A stretch of DNA of 64,000 bases from Beverwykella pulmonaria (GCA_001599595.1 BCHH01000001.1:1205935-1269934); one strand, 5' to 3'; shown: positions 36,060 through 48,316, counted from the first letter of the stretch. Numbers and translations are program-made. Notes: generated from the letters alone by a model not told the origin.

Positions 36060-38714
36060 ATGTCCGAACCTAGTGATAAATTACATCAAGGACTACAAGC
36101 GGATGAGAGTCGGGCAGGCACTCTCGGTCCAGACTCATCACTAGCCGACGCAGGGACATCTATTACATCTAGCCTCGGTGAGTCCGAAGATTCTACAGCG
36201 GACTCTTCCACCAAAAGACTCGACAACCTTTTCATTCAAACTCACTCCCCGGGAGACACTTCGTTGCAGAAATGGACGGACGTTGGGGTACAAGATGTTT
36301 TTAAGCTTCTCCAATCCATTTCTCCAAGGTTGTCTCACTTCCCAAGGCTATACATTGTCATGCGTACGATTGGCCATCTTGAATTGATGGATTTGTTTAT
36401 CGAATGCGGAGTCACCGACTACTGGTTCCCATTTTCTCTCTCATCCTTTCCGCTCGGGATGTCGTCAGATGTTTGTAGAGACTTTTTAAAGGCCCAGTGG
36501 ATCGTTCTCACTAAGGCTATTGACCTAGAAAAGTTTCCATCTTCTGGGCACCAACTCTTCGATAGTGGGGACTCTCTACCATTTGTATGTAGGGGAGCAT
36601 TGGGGAGTGGAAGCTACGGGGAGGTTGATAGGGTTTGGAGCGTAACAAGCCATAGACTGTACGCCCGAAAACGCATCCCGCGAGGAAACCAGTACTTCCA
36701 AGTGCGAGAAAATATGGAAGATTTCGAAAAGGAATTGATGACTCTCAAGCGGCTTAAGCACCACCACATAGTGGAGCTTATCGGCAGCTACACCGATCCT
36801 CTTTATGTGGCACTTATCTTCTCGCCCGTTGCAGACTGTAATCTCAAAGACTGGTTGGGATCATCACCGTTAGCCCCTTCAAGAAGCCATCTTCTCTGCA
36901 CGTTTTTCGGCTGTCTTGCGGCCGGCCTCGAGTACATACACAGCGCCAAAATCCGACACAAGGACATCAAGCTTGAGAATATACTGGTTCACGGCGAGAA
37001 TGTGCTCTATACAGACTTTGGTATCGCGTTTGACTGGGAAGCACTCGCTCGCAGTACGACACAGGACACCACGCCGCGCATGACCCGGTTATACAGTGCA
37101 CCCGAACTTCTTCGAGACGAGCCACGCAACTCTTTGGCCGATGTGTGGTCTCTCGGTTGCGTATATCTTGAGATGACGACCGTTCTTAAAGGGCACTCTA
37201 TTTCGGATCTTAGGGACTTTCTCAAGGGTTTCGGGAATTGTAGCCCTATTTATGCTAGAAACATCGATGGCACCTTAACATGGATGGGAAAACTGAAGAA
37301 TGATGCCAACGCATCTCTTAGCAATATACCAATAGAATGGATCAAACAGATGCTGAGGGACAAGTCTGGCTCCAGGCCGTCAAGCCGCACCCTACGGACA
37401 ATGATAACATTGGCATCTTCCCAGAAAAGAGAGTTTATCGGGTCGTGTTGTCATTACGACAGTACATTCGAGCCCAAGACCGCTTCGCATATGGCACATG
37501 TGAGGCCGGCTGTGTCGTCTCAGGAAAAGATTTCCAATACCAGCGCCACCGCAAACCGTCCGGCCTCGCTCGAGAAAACCCCAACTATTAAAACGAACAG
37601 GACAGCCGTAGTGCTCACTTTGAAAGTGCAGCTTTTCGCTGCAATACACAAAGAGGATGTTGAGCGGATTAGCACGCTCATCAATGAAGGTGTGGAGGTG
37701 GACTCGGAGGACTTTGCTGGGCATACACCCTTACACAAGGCAGCGAAACTGGGGCTGCTAGCAGTTATGAAAGTGCTGCTGGAGAATAACGCGAATCCAA
37801 ACGCGCGGGATAACGAGGGCTGGAGCCCGCTTCACATGGCGTGTTATAGCAAGTCAACTGCATGCACAAACCTGCTGTTGAGCGCAGGCGCTGAAGTGAA
37901 TGCGAAAGCGAACGACGAGTCAACACCTCTGGGCCTATCTGTAGAGTCTGGTGATCTTGAGAGTGCAGTCCTCCTTCTCGGTGCAAAGGCGGATCCGAAC
38001 GCCAAGGGTGGTATCGGCATGTCTGCATTACACTTGTGTTCTCAATATGGCCATCATAACTTGGTAGATGTCTTGCTAAAATATGGAGCAAGTATTAACC
38101 AGAAGGATGATGACCATTGCACCCCGCTGATGGTTGCTGCTTATTATAACCAGTCATCATGCGCTAAGATTCTCCTCGAGCGAGGCGCTGATACTAGTTG
38201 TCAGCTTCAGAACGGCCGTACCGCTCTTCATATCGCTGCCCTCAAGGGGCATCACGAGATGGTCAATGTTCTCCTTAGAAATGGTGCTCAAATCGACTGT
38301 GTGGACAACGAACACAAGTCCACGCCGCTCTTGTTGGCAGCGGAAATGGGTAACCTCGAAACTGTTAGAACTCTAGTAGAATACGGGGGCGATATAAGCG
38401 CTTATACAGATCATGGAAGTGGTCCTCTATACTATGCAGCTTATGGCGGACAGGATGACATCACTGAGTTTCTCATCCACTCTGGAGCAGACATCGAAGC
38501 TAGGAACAACTTTGGGGAAACTCCGTTGCATGCTGCCGCAATAGAGAACAAGCTCATGACTGCTAAAATACTCTTGCGCTACGGAGCAAATGTAAATGCC
38601 ATGTCAGCAGCTGGTGCGACGCCGCTGGATCTTGCCATTAGCAACGGATTCGAAGATATGGTAAAGTTGCTAATGAACGGCGGGTTATCTAGAGATCAGC
38701 TTGAAGATCTCTGA
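36060..38714 (+). CDS. Serine/threonine kinase with about 11 C-terminal ankyrin repeats
   Basis: Single-exon 884-aa protein. Residues 1-70 are Ser-rich. Residues 75-170 form a helical pre-kinase module seen upstream of many fungal kinases (YIVMRTIGHLELMDLFIECG, FLKAQWIVLTKAIDLE). The kinase runs from about 175 to 430: glycine loop LGSGSYGEV, VAIK-type RKRI, catalytic loop RHKDIKLEN, TDFG and APE (SAPELL) are all present, so it should be active. From about 520 to 875 some 11 ankyrin repeats follow (TPLHKAAKLG, SPLHMACYS, TALHIAALKG, TPLHAAAIEN and others). Paired head-to-head with the HeLo-pseudokinase gene; the ankyrins may act as sensor, and the kinase may act on the partner (inference). Confidence 0.9.
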   Translation: MSEPSDKLHQGLQADESRAGTLGPDSSLADAGTSITSSLGESEDSTADSSTKRLDNLFIQTHSPGDTSLQKWTDVGVQDVFKLLQSISPRLSHFPRLYIVMRTIGHLELMDLFIECGVTDYWFPFSLSSFPLGMSSDVCRDFLKAQWIVLTKAIDLEKFPSSGHQLFDSGDSLPFVCRGALGSGSYGEVDRVWSVTSHRLYARKRIPRGNQYFQVRENMEDFEKELMTLKRLKHHHIVELIGSYTDPLYVALIFSPVADCNLKDWLGSSPLAPSRSHLLCTFFGCLAAGLEYIHSAKIRHKDIKLENILVHGENVLYTDFGIAFDWEALARSTTQDTTPRMTRLYSAPELLRDEPRNSLADVWSLGCVYLEMTTVLKGHSISDLRDFLKGFGNCSPIYARNIDGTLTWMGKLKNDANASLSNIPIEWIKQMLRDKSGSRPSSRTLRTMITLASSQKREFIGSCCHYDSTFEPKTASHMAHVRPAVSSQEKISNTSATANRPASLEKTPTIKTNRTAVVLTLKVQLFAAIHKEDVERISTLINEGVEVDSEDFAGHTPLHKAAKLGLLAVMKVLLENNANPNARDNEGWSPLHMACYSKSTACTNLLLSAGAEVNAKANDESTPLGLSVESGDLESAVLLLGAKADPNAKGGIGMSALHLCSQYGHHNLVDVLLKYGASINQKDDDHCTPLMVAAYYNQSSCAKILLERGADTSCQLQNGRTALHIAALKGHHEMVNVLLRNGAQIDCVDNEHKSTPLLLAAEMGNLETVRTLVEYGGDISAYTDHGSGPLYYAAYGGQDDITEFLIHSGADIEARNNFGETPLHAAAIENKLMTAKILLRYGANVNAMSAAGATPLDLAISNGFEDMVKLLMNGGLSRDQLEDL

Positions 38715-39383
38715 GCTCTGCAGTTCTTTAGCATTCGATATTTAAATCCAGTGTGAGCTGATGCCTGCTAGGCTGAATGAGGGAAGAATGCCCCAAAAGA
38801 TTTGCCCCTCACTCATCACATTGGGAGCATGCCGATGTGGGAGGTGAGTGGGGTATGAAGATTGTATTGTATGTGTGTATATGTGTGTATGCTTGGTGAG
38901 GTACTATAAGCTGAGCCGGCTATATAATACAATAGATGAGTCAGCACCACAGTGGCATTCTGCTTACATTTTCATGGCGTATCAATCTCATCTTCACCAG
39001 TTGTATGGTAGATATCGATAATGGTTGCACGGGCGTCCTAAAGCCCTTCTGTAACTTCTCGCAATTGAAGCTTGCGGTCGCGCGATCTGCAAACCGCCAC
39101 CAAACACCATTGCTCAAAAAGACACCATCAGTGATGGGTGTAAGCGGGACGATTGACGTGTGTTGAAGTTGAGGCGATAGAGAGTACAACCAATCAGATG
39201 CAGTTCCCGATCTTTGTAATCGGCTTGGCAATTTTGGGAGCCGCACGTGGACGCGCGATCCAAACTTTTTCATCAACCAGTCGACCTCTCACATCACAAA
39301 GCGCCACCAATTGCTACCCTCCCATAATATAACCTTCCTAAACTCCACTCCTCTCCCTCCTACGTCATATCGATACTCCCAAA
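38715..39383. other. Intergenic
   Basis: No gene supported. Contains a short GTGTGTATAT repeat at 38871-38890. Confidence 0.4.
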
Positions 39384-40387
39384 ATGGCGACCCCTCGGTA
39401 TTACTCTCTAGGTCGCTCCGTATTCTCCAGAGCCCCTGCATCATGTTTTTCTTCACAACAAAATACCCAAAGTCGCACATTCACATCATGTACCCGACTT
39501 TATCAAGAGAACAGGGCCAATAATGGACAGAAACCCACCGAAGAAGAGCGGAAACGCTCAGTAGCAGTTTTCAAGCTTCCTAAAAATGCCTCAAAGAGAG
39601 AGATAGAAGGCATGTTCAAGAAAAATGGCTTCCAAATGTCCGTGAACTCTCCAATGCACGTGGGAATGCTACATCCCTTAGCCATCTGCAATTCAAATGT
39701 ATCCGATCTGTCCTTCATCTAACACCCCCCAGCACTAAAAGCCAACTTCGTTTCGACCGTTTTACGCTCTACAATGACAAATATTTCTTCGCCGAGCTCG
39801 CCACCGCCCAGCAAGCCTCCTCCGCTCTTGCCAAGCTAGAAGGGAGCACTGCTCTCGGCGAAGAATGCCCCATAAACCTACGCCCGCTGGATCCATCATT
39901 CTCCTGGAAAGCCGTACGCAACACGTTCAACCGCTTTGACTACGACGAGGGCCGCGCCGTCGCCAACGCCGTGCTGCCAATCAAAGAAGGCCGCCGTGTT
40001 CAGCTCCGCGTCAGGACGCCGGCCTGGAAACCAAAGTTCGATGAGAAACCGGAGCACCTGCAGACAAAGCGCAAAGAGTACGGTCTAGAGCTGGTAGCAA
40101 AGGTGTTCGATAGGTTTGGTGTTGAGGCTATTGGCAAGGCGGCCAGTAATGACGGACGGATGCTGCCAGATCCGAAGTTCTTCTGCCAGATTGATTTTAA
40201 GACAAAAGAGGGAGCAGAAGATGCAGTCCGCTCTATGCACAATACTGTGCTTGAAGGTCAGCTGATTTGGGTTGTTAAGGCGGAATTAAATGAGGTGAGG
40301 TCGCGCCAGATTGGGAGGGTGAATATGGGCGTACTGGAGGAGTTGCAGGGGTTGGGGCTGGCACCGAAAGTCGACTTTGAGAAGTAG
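39384..40387 (+). CDS. Mitochondrial RRM-domain RNA-binding protein
   Basis: Exons 39384-39637 and 39733-40387 (95-nt intron, GTCCGT donor, CTAAC branch, CCCCAG acceptor) give 302 aa. Residues 1-45 look like a mitochondrial presequence (Arg/Ser/Thr-rich, SVFSRAPASCFSS, SRTFTSCTRL). RRM at about 60-140: VAVFKLPKNASKREIEGMF, then YNDKYFFAELATAQQASSALAKLEG, the splice falling inside the domain. A second weaker RRM-like unit may lie at 185-270 (FFCQIDFKTKEGAEDAVRSM). The expected role is mitochondrial RNA processing or translation; the target is unknown. Confidence 0.8.
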
Positions 40388-41338
40388 ATTATCAAAGCTA
40401 GGAAGGGGCCCGTGATGCGGAATGGATTGTGACATGTGTTTTGATACCACTGTATACTACTACGGCAAAACTAATCACGAGCTTGGATAATAAAACCGCT
40501 TCGTGACTACCGATACCCTAAACCCATGATTTGCAATATCCCCGCCAATTTATTGAAGATATGTTGCGGGGCTCAAAAGCTATGTTGTCTGTGCAGAATG
40601 TTTATTCCGGAACCGTCGCCGCTTTAGTATACGTATGCATGGCATCCATGAAGACCAGGTCGTGGCTCTCCTGGCATAGTTGCAGCGTGATATAACTATT
40701 TCTTAACTACAGATTGGACATTTCTCGGCGAATAAAGATAGCAAACTGCTCCCATTGAAGATATCATTGAATACTACGAGTCACACTGTTTGAATGGTGC
40801 TCGAAAGTTCATGATGGTGAAAAGATTCAACTAGTCAGGACGAATGTTCTGTTATAGCCGTCGGTGTAGGACCCTGCGACCGTGCAGCAAGCTATTCCGG
40901 TTGCTTGGATCGCAATGATGAGAGTGGAAGACGGGTTGGCTCCTCTTTTCTGGTGGCAGAATACATCCAGTTGAGTCGATTGTGCTACCCGGAAAAACTG
41001 TTAAATGAACACACCGTCCACAAAAAGCTCTGAATTGTAGTAATTTAAAGAATGGATGACGTGTGACTCTTGTGGTATGTACGCAGAAGGAGGATTGTCG
41101 TGCATTGTAACCTTGATGCAGAGTCCTAAGAACTTTAGCCGCTCAAGGTTGATATTTTCCATAGTATCTCCTCTTCTGTTTTGAAATCTCTAAATACCAT
41201 TGTCCACTTGTTGCGGTGTGCCCAGGGAGATACGCCTAGCATATGAGAACTAATGGATTCAACCTGAAGCACTTGTAGTGACTTAGCCACCTCAACCTTT
41301 AGAGATTTGATTCGTTTCAGTCTCATGAAACCAAGTTT
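40388..41338. other. Intergenic
   Basis: No gene supported between the two convergent RRM-type genes. Confidence 0.4.
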
Positions 41339-41874
41339 TCATTCTTTAATTGGCTGGATAATTTCGGCAATTGTAAGACCATTTCCGAGATGCTCGAAAT
41401 GCTTGAGTAGTTCGTTGGAGAACAGGGACATAGTGAAGGTAATCTTAGGTGGTGGTACGTTTGTTTTTGCATATCGTCTGTTAAATGGTTCAACATTGGT
41501 TTTCTTCCCACAGAGCTCACTGTTATGGACTTTTTCGACCACTCCTTTGACCGTTGCACCATCCATGAACACCAAGTAACAGAATGTAGGATTGCGTACT
41601 GTGAAACTATCAACATCAAGGTGAAGTTTGAGGCTTTGGGAGCAGGTTAGTTTAGTTTGTCTGTGTCAGGCGAAGCGCGGAAGTAGCAATTCTATGCTCG
41701 TTAGAAAACCCAGCTTTCTCGAAAAGCTCCCTTACGTCACTCCGCAATGCCATCCTGGACAGCTGCTGTACAGAAACTGTCTGATTCTGAACATCGTTGT
41801 CGACATCGTAACGCTGAATATACTTGGAATGTGTTGAATATTTTCGGTAAAGAGTCCGGACAAAGAAGGCGCCT
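41339..41874 (-). CDS. Second RRM-like gene (partial model, possibly decayed)
   Basis: Two coding-like segments on the minus strand, 41874-41710 and 41633-41339, join in phase (donor GTTTTC, acceptor CAAAG, both weak). The sequence has a mitochondrial-looking lead (AFFVRTLYRKYSTHSKYIQR), then an RRM: VSVQQLSRMALRSDVRELFEKAG, KLHLDVDSF, and CYLVFMDGATVKGVVEKVHN with a NSELCGKKTNVEPF strand. It ends at a stop after QPIKE. No convincing first exon with an ATG was found, and the downstream part is short, so this may be a degenerating relative of the RRM gene 1 kb away. Confidence 0.4.
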
Positions 41875-42471
41875 CTACGTTACACCAATACCGGCGCGCA
41901 AGGGCGGCCAAGAATTCATCTCGATTGCAGTTGAAAGAGCAACGAAGAACCAAAGCCGAAGAAGACAATCTGAATGAAGTGCACCTACGCTTCCTTTGTA
42001 CACAGGAGCGCGTGCGGCAGCCTACTGAAGTGGAATTCGCAAAACAGTAAGGAAGGAAACGAAACGCCAGGCGACGCGCTCGAGATCAAGGGCGTAGGGA
42101 CGAGGAGTTCAGAAAAAAGGAGTTGAGCGAAGAAGGGATAGAGGATTGGGGAATGGGGGGCCGCTAAATATTGGTGCGAGACGCCATCACGTGCAAAGCG
42201 TTTCACTGGGACTAGAGCCCACAAGTTACCCACGCGACTTGTCATTGAATATGGCTGGTGTGTTCGGACGGTGCTCGCTTGTCTAATGTGAAAGACCAAG
42301 CAAGATTAGGACAAATGCAACAATCTATGCTATGTACCGCTATATGCTGAAAAATGCCGTGCTACCAATTTATTCTAATGCCCGCTCATACCAACTCCCC
42401 CATTTTCCGGAAATGCTACTTTTGTCTCACTGAAATTGCCATTTCTACCGTCGTTCTCGTGCTGGTATATA
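41875..42471. other. Intergenic or missing first exon of the RRM-like gene
   Basis: No separate gene supported. Confidence 0.35.
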
Positions 42472-43780
42472 CTAATTCAGGATGCGACGCCTCCTCCCAC
42501 TATCCACGCTGACAGTATTATCCGGCCCAATAGAGATACTCAGACTCGAATCTCCGTCCTCTGAATGTCCCCTGTGTCTCCTTAGACCTGCACCTTGGGA
42601 TTTGCTCCTCTCGGGCTGGATCACTAGCCATGTGGCGCCGCCATCTGGATCCTCCTGCTGCATGAGTTGGAGCTGTCCTGTTCCATTTCGTCCTCGCGGT
42701 CGTGGTGACTTGGGCGGTGGCGGCGCCGTGAAGAGTGTGAGGAACTTTGCAGTTTTGATTGGAAGTGCTGTGAGGCCTGAGGGAAGAGGTGCTGATTCGA
42801 TGAGTGTCATCTTGTCGAGGGGCAGTGTGGAGAGGAGGGCTGGAGGTATGTCGGACGGTGAGCAGGCGAGGAGGAGGTGTCTGAGGTGGGTGTTTGCGGA
42901 GTAGAAGGATAAGTTTTCTAGTGAAAGGTAAGCAGGTCGTACGAAATGCGTCGCCTATACGTGCAACTTACCTTTAACTTTCCGCCCTGCACTTCCTTCC
43001 TTCCCAACCCCAACATCAACCCAGTCGAAGCTGGAAATCCTTCCGCAAAACCCAGTAGAGAAAGCCCGTAGCTGTCCCAGGTTCCTCAGCTTCCCTTCTC
43101 TTACGAGCATGTTTGCCATTCCTTCCATGTTTACGTATATCCTAACGATGATATCCAGTGCGTCAGCATCTTCGTGGAGGGGGCGTAGGTATTCCCGTAT
43201 CCGGATGAGAAGCTCGTCGGCTAGACCTTCTCCGCCCGCGGAGCGACGTGTGATGTATCTGTCTTGAAACTGGGAAGCGGTTAGTTGGTGAGCAGCAGAA
43301 CATTCGACCGGACGGATCGCGTACCAGGAATCCTTCGGCATCCGCGTCGATTAGAACCAGCACAAATGGCCGTCGTGCCTGTAGTCACGTCAGTATTATA
43401 GTTCGAAATTTCCATGTTGAGTTACGGACCTGTTTCTGGATGAGAGCCCCCTCTCTGTCCTTTGCCTCAACGACCTCGGTCTGCAGCGTCCGACGAACAT
43501 TTTGCTCTGATTTGAGGTCGAGTTCGGTCTGTGCGAGCCTCGCTTCAGTTTTCTCCAACTTTTCAAGCAGCTCCTGCGAGACACCAAATTATCGAAATTA
43601 GCGCGAATCTTTCGTGCAAACGCGTTGTGGATGCAGCCCCACCTCGATAAGCTCTAGCCTCTTCTCTTCTAGGATTTTGAACTGAGCCAGGCGCTCCCGG
43701 AGTGACAAGGGCGCTGGCGGGGGTGGTGGTGCAGGCGGTGCCGGCGGTGCCGGTGGTGCTGGCGCTGTTGTGTCGGCCAT
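42472..43780 (-). CDS. DUF7923-domain protein with coiled coil
   Basis: Five exons (43780-43643, 43573-43430, 43378-43325, 43269-42972, 42917-42472) join in phase and give 359 aa. An upstream in-frame ATG at 43924 would add 48 residues. The N-terminus is Pro/Ala-rich, followed by about 60 residues of coiled coil (LRERLAQFKILEEKRLELIE, LLEKLEKTEARLAQTELDLK). The conserved domain starts RPFVLVLIDADAEGFLF and continues DELLIRIREYL, DIIVRIYVNMEGM and FDWVDVG. In this fungal family it often precedes CCCH zinc fingers, absent here. The IDADA strand resembles a PIN/NYN-like nuclease fold, which is speculative. The C-terminus is Arg/Ser-rich. Confidence 0.75.
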
Positions 43781-45954
43781 TTGTAAGGTCAAATCTGGGG
43801 AATACCATGCATTTAAAGAATTTAGTGTTGGGGCGCGCTCAGACCGCTCAGTCGTGTCGGCGGCGTTGCGTGCATAAAGTGTGGTGGCCCGGTGATGAGT
43901 GGGTTGTTCAACGTAGCGAGCCATGATTGGCGGGATGGGTGGAGCGTGGAATCGTGAGTGGCAGCCTCGAGGATTGCCCTCACCGGATTCAGAGGTGGTT
44001 GCAGACGTATATTTGAGCTGGCGCCCAAACAATATGGACGATAATGCGGCACGAAGCGGAATGGCGGATGTGAGGCGGGCTACGTTTGGAGTTGGCGGCG
44101 GGAAGAAACATGCGAATCCCAAGGGTGAACTTGGCAGCAGTACCTTCATACACAGAACTTGGCAACATCAGGAGAGTATAGCAAGTATGCTGAGATAAAG
44201 CTACTCAAGCGCATCAACAGACTGTGCGATTCGAATTAGCAGTAACAGAGTTCGCTATCCGATGACGACCTCTCAGTTAGATAGGCTTGGGGAACACTGC
44301 AACGCGGTTTCATGAAGCGAGTTGTCTGCTCATGATGAAGAGGTTGGGTATTTCAACACGAGAACGCTGCTGTATCAGGGAATTAAAAGGCTACGTTATT
44401 TGAGAGAGTACCGACCCACACACTTAGACTAAAAACGAAATCTCTGTTACTCAACCCATATAGCTATTTGCAGCGAAGAAGCGCATGAATTGCTGGCTAA
44501 GCAAGCGATACTGTATCATGCGCCCTTCGCTAGAAACGCATTTTGATAGATGAAAGGTATTTACCGATATGAAAAGCTCAGCTAAGAGTCAGGAAAACAA
44601 TGGTGAGTTCTCTAGGGCTTGCTGAAAACTGATAGATAGGCAAGGGGGGTGGGAGGAATGGTCAGGGCTGGAATGTTCGAATTTGGGGAACTTTGTTGCG
44701 TCACAGATTACAAAGCGTATTTATATCTAGGCGTGAGTCTGAGACCATAGAGATACAGACCTAAAGGATGAAGGCGTCGAAGACAGGACGTGGTCTGTCC
44801 TGAAGTGCGAGATGGGCATCCCGTCACAAGCGCACGGACCCGCCCTTGGGTACCCAGCACTTCTTCGGCTGTTCCGAGTTTATACACCACATCATAGCAT
44901 GAATTTCGTCAAGCACACTTCAAATCTACGCCCTCTTACGCCTTGAGCTAAATTGCCGCCGGATGCTGGGTTAATTCGTGCAGCGAAGCTCTCTCGACGC
45001 GCGGTTCCCTGCTCTTCATGCAATGCTTCCATGCAGGCGCGTCGCCACCGAGAACTGCCGCAGAGCCCAAACCAGGTCACAACTCCCCGCAATCTATTTA
45101 TAACGCCATATGGCCGATTGAGAGCCACCGAGTTGTTGCGACTCGGCCATCCTACTGCACCTCAATCCCTGGGCGAGATATCAAATGTGCGCCTAGAAGG
45201 TTCGATTCGACTTCGGGGATCCTGTTGCTTATGGAAAGCTTTTCGCGACAACTGTTTCCTCGTATGCGGCTTGATCCCTTGTTCAGCATTTGCGCGTGCC
45301 GCAATCAAACCCTGCCCTTTAAGGGTCGCATGATCGTTTGCCTGCTGCGGAATCTCTTTCCGTGTCGAGACAGTGATATGGAAGCCCGACGTGGTGTCTT
45401 CCACCCACAAAACATGCGGACAAGGTCAAAAGGAAGGATCTAGCCCGACATTGCTCAATTGTGTACGTCAGATAGGACTAAGCGCTAGATGATGTATGTT
45501 CCCTGTAAACCTAGTAAGATGTGATACGGGCATCTTGTCTCCCACGTGTAAACCCTGGGACAAAGGATCTCGCGCCCGTGGACCCCGGGAAGCATGTTGC
45601 GTAGGATTCGACTGCATGGCCTTCCTTCCAAGCTTCATATATTCTCTCGTGTTAGGAATAAAGTCCGCAGAATGATTGGTTCGAGGCCAACTGTTTTCTG
45701 CATGTCAACACTGGCTGTATTTTGCCGGCTTTACTTTCTCTCGTTTCCAGCTCTCCGGTAACTGTGATCGGGTGTTTGCCTCAAAAATTTGGGGTGCGAC
45801 TATCCACTTTTCGTGGGAGAAGGACAAAACAATATGTCTTGCCTATCACGTCTGTCATCTGCTCATCTCTGGAAACTGTTGGCGAACCCCTCCCCAGGCG
45901 CGCGGTTTAACAGGAAACATTTATACATGCTTCTTGCAACGACCAATGTCCGGC
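43781..45954. other. Intergenic
   Basis: 2.2 kb with no supportable gene. Frames around 44953-45443 are not domain-like. Confidence 0.4.
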
Positions 45955-48152
45955 ATGTCTTCCTTGAACGTGAACAACGGCAACCATCTTGTAGTGGATG
46001 TAAGTTCCCTGGTAAAGTACTCCTGGTAAATACCACAGGGTGTTTGACCTTATGACGCTTTCCTGGGATTTTTTCCATATCAAGGTTGCTTTGTTACGCA
46101 AGCCTATAGTGTTTGCTCAGGTTGGACGACATGAAGGGCATCCCGGCTGACCGAGCCACAGGACGATGACCACGATTCGACCTTTGGTGACAATCAGTCA
46201 TCGTACGTACTAATAAATTCCCATACTTTGCAATGTTTCCTACTCTAGTTCAAGATTCTCGTGCTAAAACTTTTACAGGCTTACGACTTCTGTCACGCCC
46301 TCGGTGTTTGAATTTCGATATGAACACGGACGCAGATACCATGCCTATTCAGACAGAAGTGAGATGCGCATGCCTCAAAACCTAAATCATACACTGACTT
46401 GTCGTGGTCAGAGTACCCCATACCGAACGACGAGGTGCGTATTTATATTCTCCGGACAGACTTTAGTTCTTCCGATAGGACAATTATGCGATTTCAATGA
46501 AGGGACAAAGAGACCAAGCGAGACTCACCAATTCCTATCGTATCTGTCCGGCAGATCGTTGCGCTAAATCGGTGGGCTGTTTGACTGGGCCTGCGATTCA
46601 GGGCGCGCATACGCAAATGCTAACCTGCCTCTAAGATCGAAAAGGATCGACTCGACCTTCAACATCACGCTTTCCGACTGACTCTTGATGGAAAACTCTA
46701 CTGTGCACCGATACGGAACGATGTCCTGCACGTATTGGATGTTGGGACCGGCACAGGAATATGGGCCATTGAGTTTTGCGACCTTCACCCATCGGCGCAG
46801 GTAATCGGCACTGACTTGAGCCCAATCCAACCTGAAGCAGTTCCACCAAATTGTAGCTTCCTGATCGACGACTGCGAGCAAGAGTGGCTTTTCCATCACC
46901 TATTCGATTTCATACATACCCGCGCACTAGTGGTAGCTATCAAGGACTGGCCACGTTTCTTTGAACAAGCTTATGCGAACTTAAAACCTGGTGGATATCT
47001 AGAACTGCAAGAAATTCCATTCCCCGCCATGTGTATGGACACGAGCCTTACTCCCGAGAAGTCGCCACTCCTCCGCTGGTCCTCGCTGTTTATTGACGCT
47101 GCAAATCAGATAGGAGTGGACGCCACCGCGCCCTCGCATTTCGGGCCCAAACTGCGCGAGATTGGATTTGTCGACGTTACGTTGAAGGTCTACAGGTGGC
47201 CTGTCGGGCAATGGGCCAAGGGCGACAAGTGGAAGTCGCTGGGCAAGTTTGCACATGAGGATTTGATGGATTGGCTATCTAGCGGCTCCCTGGGTATGTT
47301 TACGCGCGTGCTGGGGTGGAGTAGGGAACGATTGGAGCTCTTCTTGGCCGAGGTGAGGAGAGAGCTAAAGGTGCATACGGAACGACACTTTTACGCAAAT
47401 GTGTAAGTCCCCCATGCCACATCCGATAGGGTTTCCAACACTCTGCCGATAATTTTTGGCCGCCTGCCAGAACAGCGACCACGGACAGGAGGATGTCTTT
47501 TGAGCTAACATAATTCCTCAGGATGATATGGCACGCAAGGAAACCGATGCCAGGCGAAAAATGGAACCCTACTACTAATGCATATACCCTCGAAGAATCG
47601 ATACAGCTCGAGGAAGATGACGATGACGAGACGGACTCGAGGTCCTGGGGGGGAAGAAGAAGTTTCGAGCCTCTCAGATCGCCTGGCGTTCTTGTGAAGC
47701 CCACTGCTGAATTATCTCTCACTACGGCATCAAGACCAACGACACCTGAAGGCAGCGCTTACCAGGACTCGGAGCACGATTTAAGCGACACATCTACCAT
47801 ACATACGTCTCGGAACAAGTCAACCGTCAGCCGTGAGAAGTCTTCAAGAGCAAGTGAGGATAGCACGAGTATGATGAAAAACACCCCAGGCTTCTCATAC
47901 ACCACACAACACACGCGGGGTGGCGCGAATTCAACCCCCACCTCTCCGAAGACCGCAAAATCTATGAGGGCGGAACCCGGCCCTACTCCACAGTACCAGG
48001 ATCCGTCTGGATGTGGAGACTACACGGAGAAGAGTAGCTTCACTAGTGGAACTGATGGAATGAGCGGGAAGAAGAGGATTGATTCGACTGCGGAAGTGTT
48101 GCCCAATGAGGGTACGGAAGTGGAACGAGCCTCGTTTGAAACTGAGTATTAA
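45955..48152 (+). CDS. LaeA-like S-adenosylmethionine-dependent methyltransferase
   Basis: Six exons (45955-45999, 46162-46202, 46279-46358, 46412-46434, 46636-47402, 47522-48152) join in phase and give 528 aa. The order of motifs is that of LaeA-type proteins: YEHGRRYHAY, YPIPNDE, KDRLDLQHHAFRLTLDGKL, SAM-binding motif I VLDVGTGTGIWAIEF (about residue 96), then GTDLSPIQPEAVPPNCSFLIDD and LKPGGYLELQE. LaeA regulates secondary metabolism and development with velvet proteins; many paralogues exist with unknown targets. The C-terminal 180 residues are Ser/Thr/Glu-rich and disordered, longer than usual for LaeA. The first two short exons are inferred from phase and composition and are least certain. 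Confidence 0.82.
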
Positions 48153-48316
48153 GTTTTGTAACGCATTGAATTTATCCCCCGCATTTTGAGTGGTAGATAG
48201 TGAGATGATCCGTCTGATGTATAGCCCTGCTATGGTAGATAAAACAACATGGCGTTGAGGCGGCACGAACCTCTTTGACCTCGAGCTAAGACGTTAACTA
48301 TCCTACATTCGAGCAT

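Noticed and set aside
45190..45225. tRNA-like GGTTCGATTCG block
   Set aside because: The flanking bases do not form a T-arm and no acceptor or anticodon stem pairs around it. No tRNA, rRNA or CRISPR array was supported anywhere in the window.
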